Shown in pieces: positions 1 through 8,557 of a stretch of DNA of 64,000 nucleotides. The notes under the pieces are model-generated. The model did no database searches, was not told the origin of the DNA, and worked only from the letters and a program-made list of their open reading frames with translations. The position numbers were made by a program, and so were the translations under genes. Source of the DNA: Phenylobacterium conjunctum (GTDB lineage Bacteria; Pseudomonadota; Alphaproteobacteria; Caulobacterales; Caulobacteraceae); assembly GCF_042679085.1 (NCBI RefSeq), contig NZ_JBHTLQ010000001.1, positions 62,001-126,000 of the forward strand, in the 5' to 3' direction. Numbering within the stretch: the first letter of the stretch is position 1; each line of letters begins with the position of its first letter.

Positions 1-939
1 ACCGGAGCCGACCTGGAAGACAGCACCTTCATCGAGGCGGATCTCACGCGGGCCCTGTTTTGCGGCGCCGTCCTGAGGCGCTGCGATTTCAGTTTCGCCC
101 AGTTGACAAGGGCAGATCTGCGGGGAGTCGTCTTCGAGGGGGCTTGTCTCAACTGGGCGCGGCTCGATGAGGCAGATCTGCGCGCCTCGATCCTCGTCTA
201 CCGCGGCGGCTTCGCTGAGGCTGGGGCTTCGCCAGCCGAGGCGAGCCTGCGCGGGGCGAGCCTCAATGGGTCCAGACTGGATGACATTGACGGGCGGGGT
301 GTGGACTTTTCCAACGCGTCGATGAAAGGCGCTGACCTTAGGCGCGCGAACCTAAACGGCGCGAGGCTATCGAACTGCAACTTCGACGGCGCGAACTTTG
401 CGGGCGCTAAGGTCGCTGAGGCCGATTTCCGCGGCGCGATCTTGACGAATGTCGATCTGAGCGGACTGAATCTGCCCCGCGCTGCTCTTGCGACATGTGT
501 CATCGATCCTAGCCTCGAAGCCTTGGCTAGGCGCCCAGGCCTGATGCGCCGGGTAGATGATGGCGAGGCATGGGGCATGACCGCTGGGCGGGCGGGGCGC
601 GTGGCAGATCTCAACGGCGAAGACCTGCGGCCCCTCGGTCCAGCGCTAAGGGGCCGCAAGCTGCCAGCGCTTGTTGGCCGGAATGTTTGCGCGGTCGGAC
701 TAGACTTCTCACGCTGTCTGCTGGTCGGAGCAAACTTTGAGGGTGCAGACCTGCGTGGGGCCAACTTTATGAATGCGGATCTAAGGGGCGCGAGCTTCCT
801 TAACGCCAATCTCGCCCACGCCAACTTTCACGGCGCTGATCTGAGCCCCCTCGAACTGCTGTCCGGTCGCCTACATCCCGTGAACCTCGAGGGGGCCGTG
901 CTCGATGGGACCGGCATTGTTCGCGTCCTCGAGCTTTGA
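1..939 (+). CDS. Pentapeptide-repeat protein (5' end outside window)
   Basis: The frame is open from base 1, so the true start lies upstream; 312 residues are visible. Two runs of A(D/N)Lxx-type pentapeptides are seen, such as GADLRRANLNGARL in the first half and GADLRGANFMNADLRGAS near the C-terminus. About 70 less regular residues separate them. Such repeats fold into a right-handed quadrilateral beta-helix, usually a rigid scaffold or interaction surface rather than an enzyme. Specific function cannot be read from the sequence. The next gene, a PilZ protein, starts 27 bases after the stop and is probably cotranscribed, which hints at a role in c-di-GMP or motility signalling. This is inference only. 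Confidence 0.85.
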   Translation, partial: TGADLEDSTFIEADLTRALFCGAVLRRCDFSFAQLTRADLRGVVFEGACLNWARLDEADLRASILVYRGGFAEAGASPAEASLRGASLNGSRLDDIDGRGVDFSNASMKGADLRRANLNGARLSNCNFDGANFAGAKVAEADFRGAILTNVDLSGLNLPRAALATCVIDPSLEALARRPGLMRRVDDGEAWGMTAGRAGRVADLNGEDLRPLGPALRGRKLPALVGRNVCAVGLDFSRCLLVGANFEGADLRGANFMNADLRGASFLNANLAHANFHGADLSPLELLSGRLHPVNLEGAVLDGTGIVRVLEL

Positions 940-966
940 CCGGAAGGCGGGTTTCAGGAGTGCTTT

Positions 967-1263
967 ATGAGTGACCCCTCCGACGCGGCACATGCTGCCG
1001 AACGCGCCAGGGCCAAGCGACGGCTCCGGATCAATGAAAACACCCCTGTCATGATCTATCATGAGGGGCGCGGCTTGCCTGGAACGGTAATCGACCGCTC
1101 CGAGGCGGGCTTTCGCGTCGCCCTCGTTCCCCGCGTGAGAGTGGACGGCCAGGTCGTCGTTGAGGATGTTGGGGGGGCTCGTCGGTGGACCTGTAAGGTC
1201 ATCTGGCAGTTGGGGGCCCATGTTGGCCTTGAGCGGCTTGATGTCGAGCCGCCTCAAGCTTGA
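967..1263 (+). CDS. PilZ domain protein
   Basis: A 98-residue single-domain protein. The N-terminal arginine cluster (ERARAKRRLR) and the following DRSEAG match the RxxxR and (D/N)xSxxG signatures of PilZ c-di-GMP binding domains. No other domain or membrane segment is present, so it is a cytosolic candidate c-di-GMP receptor acting through an unknown partner. A ribosome site (CAGGAG) lies 7 bases before the ATG. It follows the pentapeptide gene on the same strand and converges on the CheW gene 3 bases beyond its stop. Confidence 0.85.
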   Translation: MSDPSDAAHAAERARAKRRLRINENTPVMIYHEGRGLPGTVIDRSEAGFRVALVPRVRVDGQVVVEDVGGARRWTCKVIWQLGAHVGLERLDVEPPQA

Positions 1264-1266
1264 GTG

Positions 1267-2664
1267 TCAGGCGGCTTGCGCGGCCTTCGCCCCGCTAGGC
1301 GGTTGGCCTGTCAAGGCGATAAGGGCTTCCATATTCAGAGCGTGGCATGACCAGGCGCGCGCCCCTTCTTTGAAGAGCGCCAGCCGCTCTGAGAGCCCGG
1401 CGATCACCTCGGGTGACCAACCTCTTTCAAGTCCCTTGAGGGTCTCGACGACCAATGCGAAGTGCCCCGAAGGCGTTGATATGAAGATCAGCACCCTTGC
1501 GGCGATTTCACCGTCCCATGCAGTGCGCCAGGGCCAGTAAACCGGCGTAGGCTGACCCCGGAAGTCGCAGTAGCCTACGAGCCTGTTTTGCCGGGTCGAG
1601 AGGGGTACGAAGGCCTGCGCCCCCTGGGTGACCGCGGTTATGGCGCTAAGCGGTATCGCCCAGTCGCGGTCTGAAGTCGCGATCAGATAAGGTTGTTGGG
1701 GCGGCGCGCCAACGCCGTTGCGCGTCTCCTCGTCTAGGGCCCGGGTCGTCAGTCGGGCGTATTGGGTCATGAGGTCCAGCTTGGACATGCCGTTGGCGCT
1801 CAGGCGAAAGATTAGACCCTCGGCCTCGTCAACATGGATGCCGTCCACGCTTAGACCATCGGACGCTGCGCTTGCGTGCAGAGCGGGCGGGCCGAGCTGG
1901 CGGATGTCTAGGGCGCGGTCGACCGCCAGCGCCAGGCATCGTTCCGCGTCTGGGCCTACCAACACAACTGACGCGGGTTCGATGCTTGCCTCGCGCACGG
2001 TCCCAGTCATGGCGACGCTGGGTTCACATACGCAATAGGTCCATCCCCGGTAGGTCACTCGACCGAGGGAGCCGTGGATGGCGGTGGTGTTTGGGACGAT
2101 TTCGACGCCGGGCAAGGTCGCAAAGACGTCGGAGACTGGTATCGCAAGCTTCGCGCCGCCCCGCTCCACGAGCAAACATTCGCTCGCTTGGGCGGTCATG
2201 CGTTCGATCTTTTTGGCAGTATGGTCGGCGACGAAGACGGCGCGTCGGAGCACCGCATCGGTAATGTCCAGGAATGGCTGCCCCTCGAAATTGGATACTT
2301 GCGCTGCTAGGTCGGGCGTGGCGCTTGGCGTGAGGGCGGAGACTTCATCGGTCTGCAGTCCGTCGCTTGCGACCACATCAACAATTCGGTCGATGAAGAT
2401 TGCGGTGACTCTCTGCTCTATCCGCAGGACAAGGGCGTAAACTTGAGAGGCGTCTCGGGTCTTCAGGCCTAGGAGGTCCCGAACCGTCAGGACTGGGATT
2501 AGCTCGTCGCGGATGCGAGCAAAGCCCTCCGAGGCGTCGCCAAAGGCTCGGCCAGCGCTATTGAACCCTTCGACCAGCGCGACCTCGCGAACGACGCTGA
2601 CAGGGAACCGCAGGCCGAGGCCCCCAGCTTCAACCAGGACCAGTCGTTCGGCATGCCCAGCCAT
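1267..2664 (-). CDS. Chemotaxis coupling protein with three CheW domains
   Basis: 465 residues, about three times a normal CheW. Three CheW-like segments can be traced: about 6-140 (best conserved, with the LIPVLTVRDLLG strand region), about 160-300 (LAIPVSDVFATLPG...) and about 325-450 (WAIPLSAITAVTQG...). CheW couples chemoreceptors to the CheA kinase. Multi-domain versions could bridge several receptors or kinases in an array. The gene begins 4 bases after the stop of the upstream PAS chemoreceptor on the same strand, so the two are almost certainly translated as a pair. No cheA is in the window. The second and third domains are divergent and may have lost CheA binding. Confidence 0.85.
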   Translation of the reverse strand: MAGHAERLVLVEAGGLGLRFPVSVVREVALVEGFNSAGRAFGDASEGFARIRDELIPVLTVRDLLGLKTRDASQVYALVLRIEQRVTAIFIDRIVDVVASDGLQTDEVSALTPSATPDLAAQVSNFEGQPFLDITDAVLRRAVFVADHTAKKIERMTAQASECLLVERGGAKLAIPVSDVFATLPGVEIVPNTTAIHGSLGRVTYRGWTYCVCEPSVAMTGTVREASIEPASVVLVGPDAERCLALAVDRALDIRQLGPPALHASAASDGLSVDGIHVDEAEGLIFRLSANGMSKLDLMTQYARLTTRALDEETRNGVGAPPQQPYLIATSDRDWAIPLSAITAVTQGAQAFVPLSTRQNRLVGYCDFRGQPTPVYWPWRTAWDGEIAARVLIFISTPSGHFALVVETLKGLERGWSPEVIAGLSERLALFKEGARAWSCHALNMEALIALTGQPPSGAKAAQAA

Positions 2665-2668
2665 GCGG

Positions 2669-4816
2669 CTACTGGACCTTAGACTTCAGGTTGGCGATCA
2701 GTTCGCCGACCTGACTAGAGACCGCCTGTTGATTGGTCGATTGGTCAGAGATGTCGCGTATGGCGTCGCTAGAGCGGGCGGAGTAACCGACAATGCGCTC
2801 CAGGGAGATGCGAGCGTCTTCGGTCTGCTCACGTCCGATGGTTGCGCGAGTTACGGCTTCATCTATCAAGCCGGAGATTTGCCGAGCTGCGGAGGCCGAC
2901 CGCTCGGCCAGTTTGCGCACCTCTGCGGCCACGACGGAAAAGCCAATACCGTGGTCTCCCGCACGCGCCGCCTCGATGGCGGCGTTAAAGGCCAAAAGGT
3001 TAGTCTGGTTGGAGATTTCGCCGATCACAGACACGATCTCGGATACTCCAGTGGCCGACTTCTGAATCTGCTCGATGGTGCCCAAGGTCCGAGTTATCGC
3101 CTCAACGCCTCGCTCCGCGGCGGTGCGAGAATCGGCAGAAAGTTCGCGAGCTTCGTCGCTCATCTTGCGAATGTCAGAGATGGAGGAGGCGAGATTCTGC
3201 ATGACACCGCCCATCTGGTGGGCGCTGTCGCCGATGGTGCGTTCCAGGGCCACCGACTCCGTGACGTCGTAGGCGTATTTGATGACGCGAATGACTTGAC
3301 CTTTGAGGTCTCGGATCGGGTTGTAGGTGGCTTCGATAAACACATCGCGCCCGAATTTGCCGATCCTGTGGAAGCGCCCAGACTTGGATTGACCCTTAGA
3401 TAGTTGTAGCCAGAAGTCGCGATATTCGCGGCTCAATATGTAATCTTGTTGGCAGAATATAGAGTGATGTTGACCAATTATCTCGCGCAGAGAATATCCC
3501 ATAGTTCTGATGAAATTCTCGTTGGCAGATATAACATTGCCGTCCAAATCAAACTCAATTACGGCTTGGGCGAGATCGATCGCTTTTAGCTTGCTGGAAG
3601 CCTCGACCGTCTTGACCTTTTCCTCGGTGATATCCGTGGCGAACTTGATGATTTTGTGCACCCGGCCGTCCAGTCCGATGATCGGATTGTAGGTGGCCTG
3701 GATCCAGACGTCGCGACCGTCGACGCCTACACGCCTGAACTCGCCGCTGTAGTATTCGCCCCGACCAAGTCGTTCCCAGAACCGGACATAGTCCTCGGTC
3801 TGTACGTAGCTGGCCTCACAGAACATGCGGTGATGACGTCCGGCGACGTCATCAAGTTTGTAGCCCATAAGATTGAGGAAGTTCTTGTTGGCCGACAGTA
3901 TGGTTCCGTTCAGATCGAACTCGACAACGGCCTGGGCGCGATCTATGGCCTTTAAGGCGCCCTCCTGCTCAAGGGTTTTTAGCTTATCCTCGGTGATGTC
4001 GTAGGCGAATTTCACAACCTTCGCTGGTTTTCCGTGCATATCTAAGATCGGGTTGTAAGAGGCCTGTATCCAGAATTCGCGACCGTTCTTGCCCAAACGG
4101 CGAAATTCGCCATTTTGAACTTCTCCCTCGCCTAAGGCGCGCCAGAATTGCCGATATTCGGTAGATTTATTGGCTCCATCCGGCATGAATATTGAGTGGT
4201 GCTGCCCCTTGATCTCCGCCAGGCTGTATCCTGCGAGGCCTAGGAAGTTCTCGTTGGCGTTGAGGACATATCCTTGGGGGTCGAACTCGATCACAGCCTG
4301 GGCGCGGTTGATCGCAGCGAGGAGGCCCTGGTGCTCAAGGGTCATCCGCTTGGCGTCTGTGATATCGACCGCGATAAGGTGGATGGACTCGATCGCGCCA
4401 TCTCCGCGGGACTTCGGCACATAGGTCGCTCGTACCCAGACCTCTTCGCCGTCGGCGGCGCGCATGCAGGTCTCGGTGTCTTGGGGGCGACCTTCAAGTA
4501 GATTGCGCCAAAGGGCTTGTGCGGCGCGCTCGTGATCCTCACCAACACACTGGATGTCCGCCAGCCTCAACCCCTCAGTGGCCTGCGTCCGGATGAGTCT
4601 GCGGAAGCCACTATTGCTGTTCAGGCAGACGCCAGATGGCGCGAACTCGGCGATGCAAACTGCATGGCTAAGCAGTTCGAGGGTTTCGGTGCTGACCTGA
4701 CAGTCTCCCAAGGCCACGGGGCCTTCGGTGAGAGCGCATGCGTCGACCTTCGCCCCGGTGACAAGGGGCGCGCCATCGTCGGAGGCGGGCGTTGAGGTGG
4801 GGGAGAGCGTGTCCAT
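2669..4816 (-). CDS. Soluble methyl-accepting chemotaxis protein with four PAS domains
   Basis: 715 residues with no transmembrane segment. PAS domains lie at about 46-153, 165-275, 286-397 and 408-518; each of the last three starts with a near-copy of AQAV(I/V)EFD and ends in DITE/DVTE, so they look like tandem duplicates. The signalling module spans about 520-715, and the conserved hairpin tip NQTNLLAFNAAIEAARAGD begins at residue 603. This is a cytoplasmic chemoreceptor of the BdlA/Aer-like kind that would sense an internal signal (redox, flavin, haem or ligand) and pass it to CheA through the adjoining triple CheW. The DNA for PAS4 (about 3400-3560) is notably AT-rich for this genome. Confidence 0.93.
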   Translation of the reverse strand: MDTLSPTSTPASDDGAPLVTGAKVDACALTEGPVALGDCQVSTETLELLSHAVCIAEFAPSGVCLNSNSGFRRLIRTQATEGLRLADIQCVGEDHERAAQALWRNLLEGRPQDTETCMRAADGEEVWVRATYVPKSRGDGAIESIHLIAVDITDAKRMTLEHQGLLAAINRAQAVIEFDPQGYVLNANENFLGLAGYSLAEIKGQHHSIFMPDGANKSTEYRQFWRALGEGEVQNGEFRRLGKNGREFWIQASYNPILDMHGKPAKVVKFAYDITEDKLKTLEQEGALKAIDRAQAVVEFDLNGTILSANKNFLNLMGYKLDDVAGRHHRMFCEASYVQTEDYVRFWERLGRGEYYSGEFRRVGVDGRDVWIQATYNPIIGLDGRVHKIIKFATDITEEKVKTVEASSKLKAIDLAQAVIEFDLDGNVISANENFIRTMGYSLREIIGQHHSIFCQQDYILSREYRDFWLQLSKGQSKSGRFHRIGKFGRDVFIEATYNPIRDLKGQVIRVIKYAYDVTESVALERTIGDSAHQMGGVMQNLASSISDIRKMSDEARELSADSRTAAERGVEAITRTLGTIEQIQKSATGVSEIVSVIGEISNQTNLLAFNAAIEAARAGDHGIGFSVVAAEVRKLAERSASAARQISGLIDEAVTRATIGREQTEDARISLERIVGYSARSSDAIRDISDQSTNQQAVSSQVGELIANLKSKVQ

Positions 4817-4868
4817 ACTGGCCCTGGTCCTGCAGGTCGAGATTGGGAGATTGGATCTTGGGTTTGAA

Positions 4869-5012
4869 CTAGGCGCGCGCGGCCGATGCTGACCGTGCGA
4901 CTGGCGGCTCAGATCGGCCCAGCAAGGTCTCCGGCCCTGCGGCCTCTAGGTCTAGGCGCGGGGCGACGGGAGCCCCTCGCTGCACCAGCGCAAAATTCTT
5001 CAGGATGAACAT
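4869..5012 (-). CDS. Possible small protein, 47 codons, upstream of the chemoreceptor
   Basis: A short frame starting MFILKNFALVQRG and ending ARSASAARA. Its support is a strong ribosome site, GGGGAG, 7 bases before the ATG, in a stretch that otherwise has no gene, and its position 52 bases upstream of the chemoreceptor in the same direction. No family is recognised. It could be a translated leader or a small partner protein. The frame also has many Ala/Arg/Pro codons, as expected by chance in GC-rich DNA, so this stays tentative. Confidence 0.33.
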   Translation of the reverse strand: MFILKNFALVQRGAPVAPRLDLEAAGPETLLGRSEPPVARSASAARA

Positions 5013-5236
5013 CGATCAGCTCCCCTAAGTCGCAATGGTTATTTCGCAAGATGCAGGAGCGGAACTTTGTGATCGGCATGGTTACCGATGCGTAAAACAG
5101 TCGATAGGTGGCTTCATAATTAATTTGATTGGGGCGGCATGGTGGAAGATATACTCAATTGAGACTGCCCAAAATCAGCATAGTTCGAAATGCGTAATCA
5201 ATATGGATTACGTAAGGCTGATTCCGTGGCGAATTT
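5013..5236. other. AT-rich intergenic stretch between kinase and chemoreceptor genes
   Basis: This stretch is clearly AT-richer than its surroundings (for example CATAATTAATTTGATT). It contains the palindromes CTCAATTGAG (5154-5163) and CGTAATC-N6-GATTACG (5193-5212). It lies downstream of the hybrid kinase stop and upstream of the small frame and chemoreceptor operon, so it most likely carries that operon's promoter. No convincing gene is seen in it. Confidence 0.5.
5193..5212. promoter_or_regulatory. Inverted repeat CGTAATC-N6-GATTACG
   Basis: A perfect 7-bp inverted repeat with a 6-base spacer in the AT-rich gap. There is no T-run next to it, so it looks more like a protein-binding site than a terminator. 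The binding protein is unknown. Confidence 0.35.
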
Positions 5237-6811
5237 TTACTGGTCTCCAGTTGCGTGAGGCGCCTGACGCCGCTTACGCCTCAGCGTACTGTTGAGCCTA
5301 GCTTCCTCAATGACGGCAGCGAGGGTCTCGGGGCGTATGGGTTTGCCAAGCGCGCCATCAAAGTCGTCCATCAGCGCCTTGCCCGCCCCATCGCCGACCA
5401 GGTCGGCCGACAGAGCGTAGATCCATAGGTCTTGCCCCCCAGGGAGGCTGCGGATCCTCTTCAAGCACTCGTGGCCGTCACACTTCGGCATTCTGAGGTC
5501 CATCAGGCACAGATCGAAAAAGTCCGGCGTGTGCTTTCGCGCGAGTTCGTAAGCTTCCTCGCCATTAGCCGCGAAGAAGGGAGTGCAGTTCTCGGCGGAC
5601 AATAGATGGGAAAGTACGAGCCTGATCGCAGGATTGTCCTCTGCCGAAAGGACATTCAACGACACGGCCGAGGTGGGCTGGTCGGACGGCAGCGTGGGCG
5701 CAAGCGTCGGCGTTGAGAGAGGCGGCGTGGCAGCGGGGATTGTGACTGTGAAGCGGGCCCCGCGGCCCGGGGAACCCTCTGCGCTGATCGAGCCCCCCAT
5801 GGCGCTGACCAATTGTTGGCAGATTGGAAGTCCGAGGCCAATTCCGCCCAGGCTGCGGCTCAGTAAGCTTTCCACCTGCTCGAAGGGCAAGAACAGGCGT
5901 GCGATGTCTTTCTCGTCAAAGCCCAGGCCGCTGTCCTCCACGCGGATTGTGAGCTGATCTTCCGCCCAGTTGGCGTAAACCTGCACGCCGCCGACTTGGG
6001 TGAATTTCACTGCGTTAGCGGCCAGATTGCTGAGAATCTGGCGCAAGCGCAGAGCATCCAGAACCAAACGATCAGGTAGTGCGACTATCGAGACCTGGAA
6101 GGTGAGGCCCTTCTCTGCGGCTCGGGCCACGAAGGGCTCAAGGCTGTTGGTGAGGATGTCGCGCGGCGAGCAGAGACTCGGTAGAATCCGGAACCGGCCG
6201 CTCTCCAACTGAGCGGCGTCCAGCAGATCATCGACGAGCGCGGTGAGCGTGGCTGTAGCTTCCCCGATGCTTGTGGCGAAGTCGTGCACCCTCTCGCTCG
6301 GCTGCTGCCGTAGGCGTCTGGCCAGACCGTCAATGGTGGTCAGAGGCGTCCTCAGTTCGTGGCTGACATTGGCGAGCAGTCGGTCTCTGGCTCGGGTCGC
6401 AGCTTCCGCCAACTTGCGTGCAGCAAGGGCGTCGTCCAGGGCGGTAGCGCGGGCGGACTCCATCTCCGTAATGTCGTGCGCAATCTTGAAGACGGTCTCC
6501 AACTCGCCATGGATGTTCAGGATCGGAGCATAGGCGCCATGCAGGATGATCAGGCGACCGTCTGACGCGCGCCTTCTGAAGGAGGAGGCGAACCGCTCCC
6601 CCCGCTCCAGCCGATTCCAAGTATCGACGAAGGCCAATAAGTCCACTTCTGTTTCAGGAACCAGGGCAGCGTGATTCAGGTGCTTCAGCGCCTCGGGGCC
6701 GTATCCAAATAGATCTAGGAACTTTGCGTTCGCAGAGAGAATGGAACCGTCTGGCCGGAGCTCAACGACGATATTTTCCTGGTCAAAAAGCTGAGCCAGT
6801 ACTTCACGCAT
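5237..6811 (-). CDS. PAS-containing hybrid sensor histidine kinase
   Basis: 524 residues without membrane segments. A PAS domain occupies about 8-117. A HisKA domain follows with the phosphorylated His151 in NVSHELRTPL. The ATPase has an N box around N266 (ANAVKF), DSGLGF (G1) at 293-298 and GGIGLGLPI (G2) at 322-330. After a Pro/Thr-rich linker comes a receiver domain at about 386-505 with acceptor Asp438 (LMDLRMP) and Lys490. It is a cytosolic hybrid kinase whose output must pass to an Hpt or response regulator not seen here. Its PAS domain resembles those of the neighbouring chemoreceptor, so the two may read related signals. The ATG at 6809-6811 has a G-rich ribosome site (GGGGGCGGAA). 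Confidence 0.92.
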   Translation of the reverse strand: MREVLAQLFDQENIVVELRPDGSILSANAKFLDLFGYGPEALKHLNHAALVPETEVDLLAFVDTWNRLERGERFASSFRRRASDGRLIILHGAYAPILNIHGELETVFKIAHDITEMESARATALDDALAARKLAEAATRARDRLLANVSHELRTPLTTIDGLARRLRQQPSERVHDFATSIGEATATLTALVDDLLDAAQLESGRFRILPSLCSPRDILTNSLEPFVARAAEKGLTFQVSIVALPDRLVLDALRLRQILSNLAANAVKFTQVGGVQVYANWAEDQLTIRVEDSGLGFDEKDIARLFLPFEQVESLLSRSLGGIGLGLPICQQLVSAMGGSISAEGSPGRGARFTVTIPAATPPLSTPTLAPTLPSDQPTSAVSLNVLSAEDNPAIRLVLSHLLSAENCTPFFAANGEEAYELARKHTPDFFDLCLMDLRMPKCDGHECLKRIRSLPGGQDLWIYALSADLVGDGAGKALMDDFDGALGKPIRPETLAAVIEEARLNSTLRRKRRQAPHATGDQ

Positions 6812-6939
6812 AACGATTCCGCCCCCATGTCAGGGGCCGGAAGGTCAGTTCGCCTTATTCGGCGCGCAACCCAGATATTTGGTACAGATTTTGGGTAGGT
6901 GGCCCGGCTTGCCGACGGGGTTGGTGTTTCATTGCCGTT

Positions 6940-7551
6940 ATGGGCAGATGCGCCATGGCGTTATCGCTTAGAAAGCATCAGCTCATCCTCGAGGCGGCCG
7001 TCGCGGCCTTCCTGGACAATGGCTACAGCTCAACGAGCATGGACGAGGTGGCGCGTCGGGCGGGCGTGTCCAAGCGCACGGTCTATCGGCACTTCGCCAG
7101 CAAGGCGGACCTGTTCGAGGCCATCGCCCACCAGGCCTTCGCCCAGTTCAAGGCGGCCTATGAGACAGGCTTCGAGCCGGGACGCCCGATCCAAGAGCAA
7201 CTCGGGGCCATCGCCAGGACTGAGGGCGCGCTGTTCACCTCTGAGCGGTTCATGCGCCTGGGGGCGGTGCTGTGGGCCGAGACCTATCGCGACCCGGACC
7301 TTGCCGCGCGCGTGCCGCGGTTCCAGGACGATTCCGACGCCCTGGCCGGCTTCATGGCCGACGCCATGGCCGCGGGGGTCCTGCGAAAGGCCGACCCGCG
7401 CCGGGCCTCAAGCCACTTCAAGGCGCTTCTGAAGGCTGAGGGCTTCTGGCCGCACCTGGTGCGCGGTGAGGTCGTGCCGACTGACAAGATGGCGGTGATC
7501 GAGGCCGAGGCGGTGGCCCTGTTCCTCTCCCACTATGGGCCTGAGGGGTAA
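6940..7551 (+). CDS. TetR family transcriptional regulator
   Basis: 203 residues. The N-terminal helix-turn-helix includes SMDEVARRAGVSKRTVYRHF, typical of TetR; the C-terminal half resembles the AefR-like ligand domain. Neither ATG (6940 or 6955) has a good ribosome site; the second would remove five residues. The downstream SDR at 7615 is on the same strand. A perfect inverted repeat (7548-7565) overlaps this gene's own stop codon and sits about 50 bases before the SDR start, so the SDR is the likely target. Confidence 0.9.
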   Translation: MGRCAMALSLRKHQLILEAAVAAFLDNGYSSTSMDEVARRAGVSKRTVYRHFASKADLFEAIAHQAFAQFKAAYETGFEPGRPIQEQLGAIARTEGALFTSERFMRLGAVLWAETYRDPDLAARVPRFQDDSDALAGFMADAMAAGVLRKADPRRASSHFKALLKAEGFWPHLVRGEVVPTDKMAVIEAEAVALFLSHYGPEG

Positions 7552-7565
7552 ACTCACCAGTTTAC
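7548..7565. promoter_or_regulatory. Candidate TetR operator, GTAAACT-CACC-AGTTTAC
   Basis: A perfect 7-bp inverted repeat with a 4-base spacer, 18 bp in all, the usual size for TetR operators. It overlaps the stop codon of the TetR gene and ends 49 bases before the SDR start at 7615. Confidence 0.5.
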
Positions 7566-7614
7566 TTATGGCGGGCTCGCGGGCTTAATCCCCCACCAGA
7601 CGGGAGGACGACGC

Positions 7615-8553
7615 ATGGCGCAGACCATCAAGGCGAACTGGGGCGAGGCCGACATTCCGGACCAGACCGGCAAGGTGATCCTGATCACCGGCGCCAATAG
7701 CGGCCTGGGCTATGAGGCGACCCGGATGCTGGCGGGCAAGGGCGCGCATGTTATCATGGCCTGCCGCGACGCCGCCAAGGCCGACGCAGCTGTGGCCGAA
7801 ATCCGCAAGGGCTGGCCGACCGGGCGGATGGATGTGATCGCCCTGGACCTGGCCGACCTCGACAGTGTCGCGGGCGCCGCCGAGCGGGTGAAGGCGCTGG
7901 GCGTCAGCCGTATCGACGTCCTGATCAACAACGCCGGGGTGATGATGCCGCCCAAGCGGCTGACCACCAAGCAGGGCTTCGAGCTGCAGTTCGGCTCCAA
8001 CTTCCTGGGCCACTTCGCCCTGACCCGCACCCTGTTCCCGCTGATCGCGGCCAACGGGCGGATCGTGAACGTCGCCTCCATCGCCGACCGGCGGGGCGAT
8101 ATCCGCTGGGACGATCTGCAGTGGACGACGGCCTATAACCCCTCGGCCTCCTACGGCCAGTCGAAGACCGCCAACCTGTTGTTCAACCTGGGCCTGACCG
8201 AGCGCCTGGCCAAGGCCGGCAGCGGGATCACCGCGGTGGCCGCGCACCCCGGCGTGGCGGTCACCAACCTGGCTAACAACAGCATCCTGGGCCGCTGGCT
8301 GTGGCTGCTGAAGCCGATGGTCGCACTGGGCATCGGCCCCAAGTCGCACAGCGCCGCCAAGGGCGCTCTGCCGGAGGTCTACGCGGCCACGGCCGAGATC
8401 GAGCCCGGAGCCTATTACGGCCCGGCGGACCGGTTCACGGGCCCGCCCGCGCGGGCCGAGAAGGACCGCTCCGCCCACTCCGCCGACGCCCAGAGCGCCG
8501 AGCGCCTGTGGGCCATCGGCGAGCAGCTGACCGGCGCGCCGTTCAAGATCTGA
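7615..8553 (+). CDS. Short-chain dehydrogenase/reductase (retinol/protochlorophyllide reductase-like)
   Basis: 312 residues. The cofactor motif TGANSGLG is near the N-terminus, followed by NNAGVMM and the catalytic SYGQSK (YxxxK). The arrangement and length match the branch of SDRs annotated as retinol dehydrogenase- or protochlorophyllide reductase-like, which in bacteria reduce or oxidise varied alcohols and ketones with NADP(H). The start has a strong GGGAGGAC ribosome site. It is probably controlled by the TetR gene just upstream. The substrate is not predictable. Confidence 0.9.
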   Translation: MAQTIKANWGEADIPDQTGKVILITGANSGLGYEATRMLAGKGAHVIMACRDAAKADAAVAEIRKGWPTGRMDVIALDLADLDSVAGAAERVKALGVSRIDVLINNAGVMMPPKRLTTKQGFELQFGSNFLGHFALTRTLFPLIAANGRIVNVASIADRRGDIRWDDLQWTTAYNPSASYGQSKTANLLFNLGLTERLAKAGSGITAVAAHPGVAVTNLANNSILGRWLWLLKPMVALGIGPKSHSAAKGALPEVYAATAEIEPGAYYGPADRFTGPPARAEKDRSAHSADAQSAERLWAIGEQLTGAPFKI

Positions 8554-8557
8554 GCGG

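Noticed and set aside
5035..5295. 86-codon plus-strand frame in the AT-rich gap
   Set aside because: No ribosome site, no recognisable fold, overlaps the end of the hybrid kinase gene and looks like an accidental frame.
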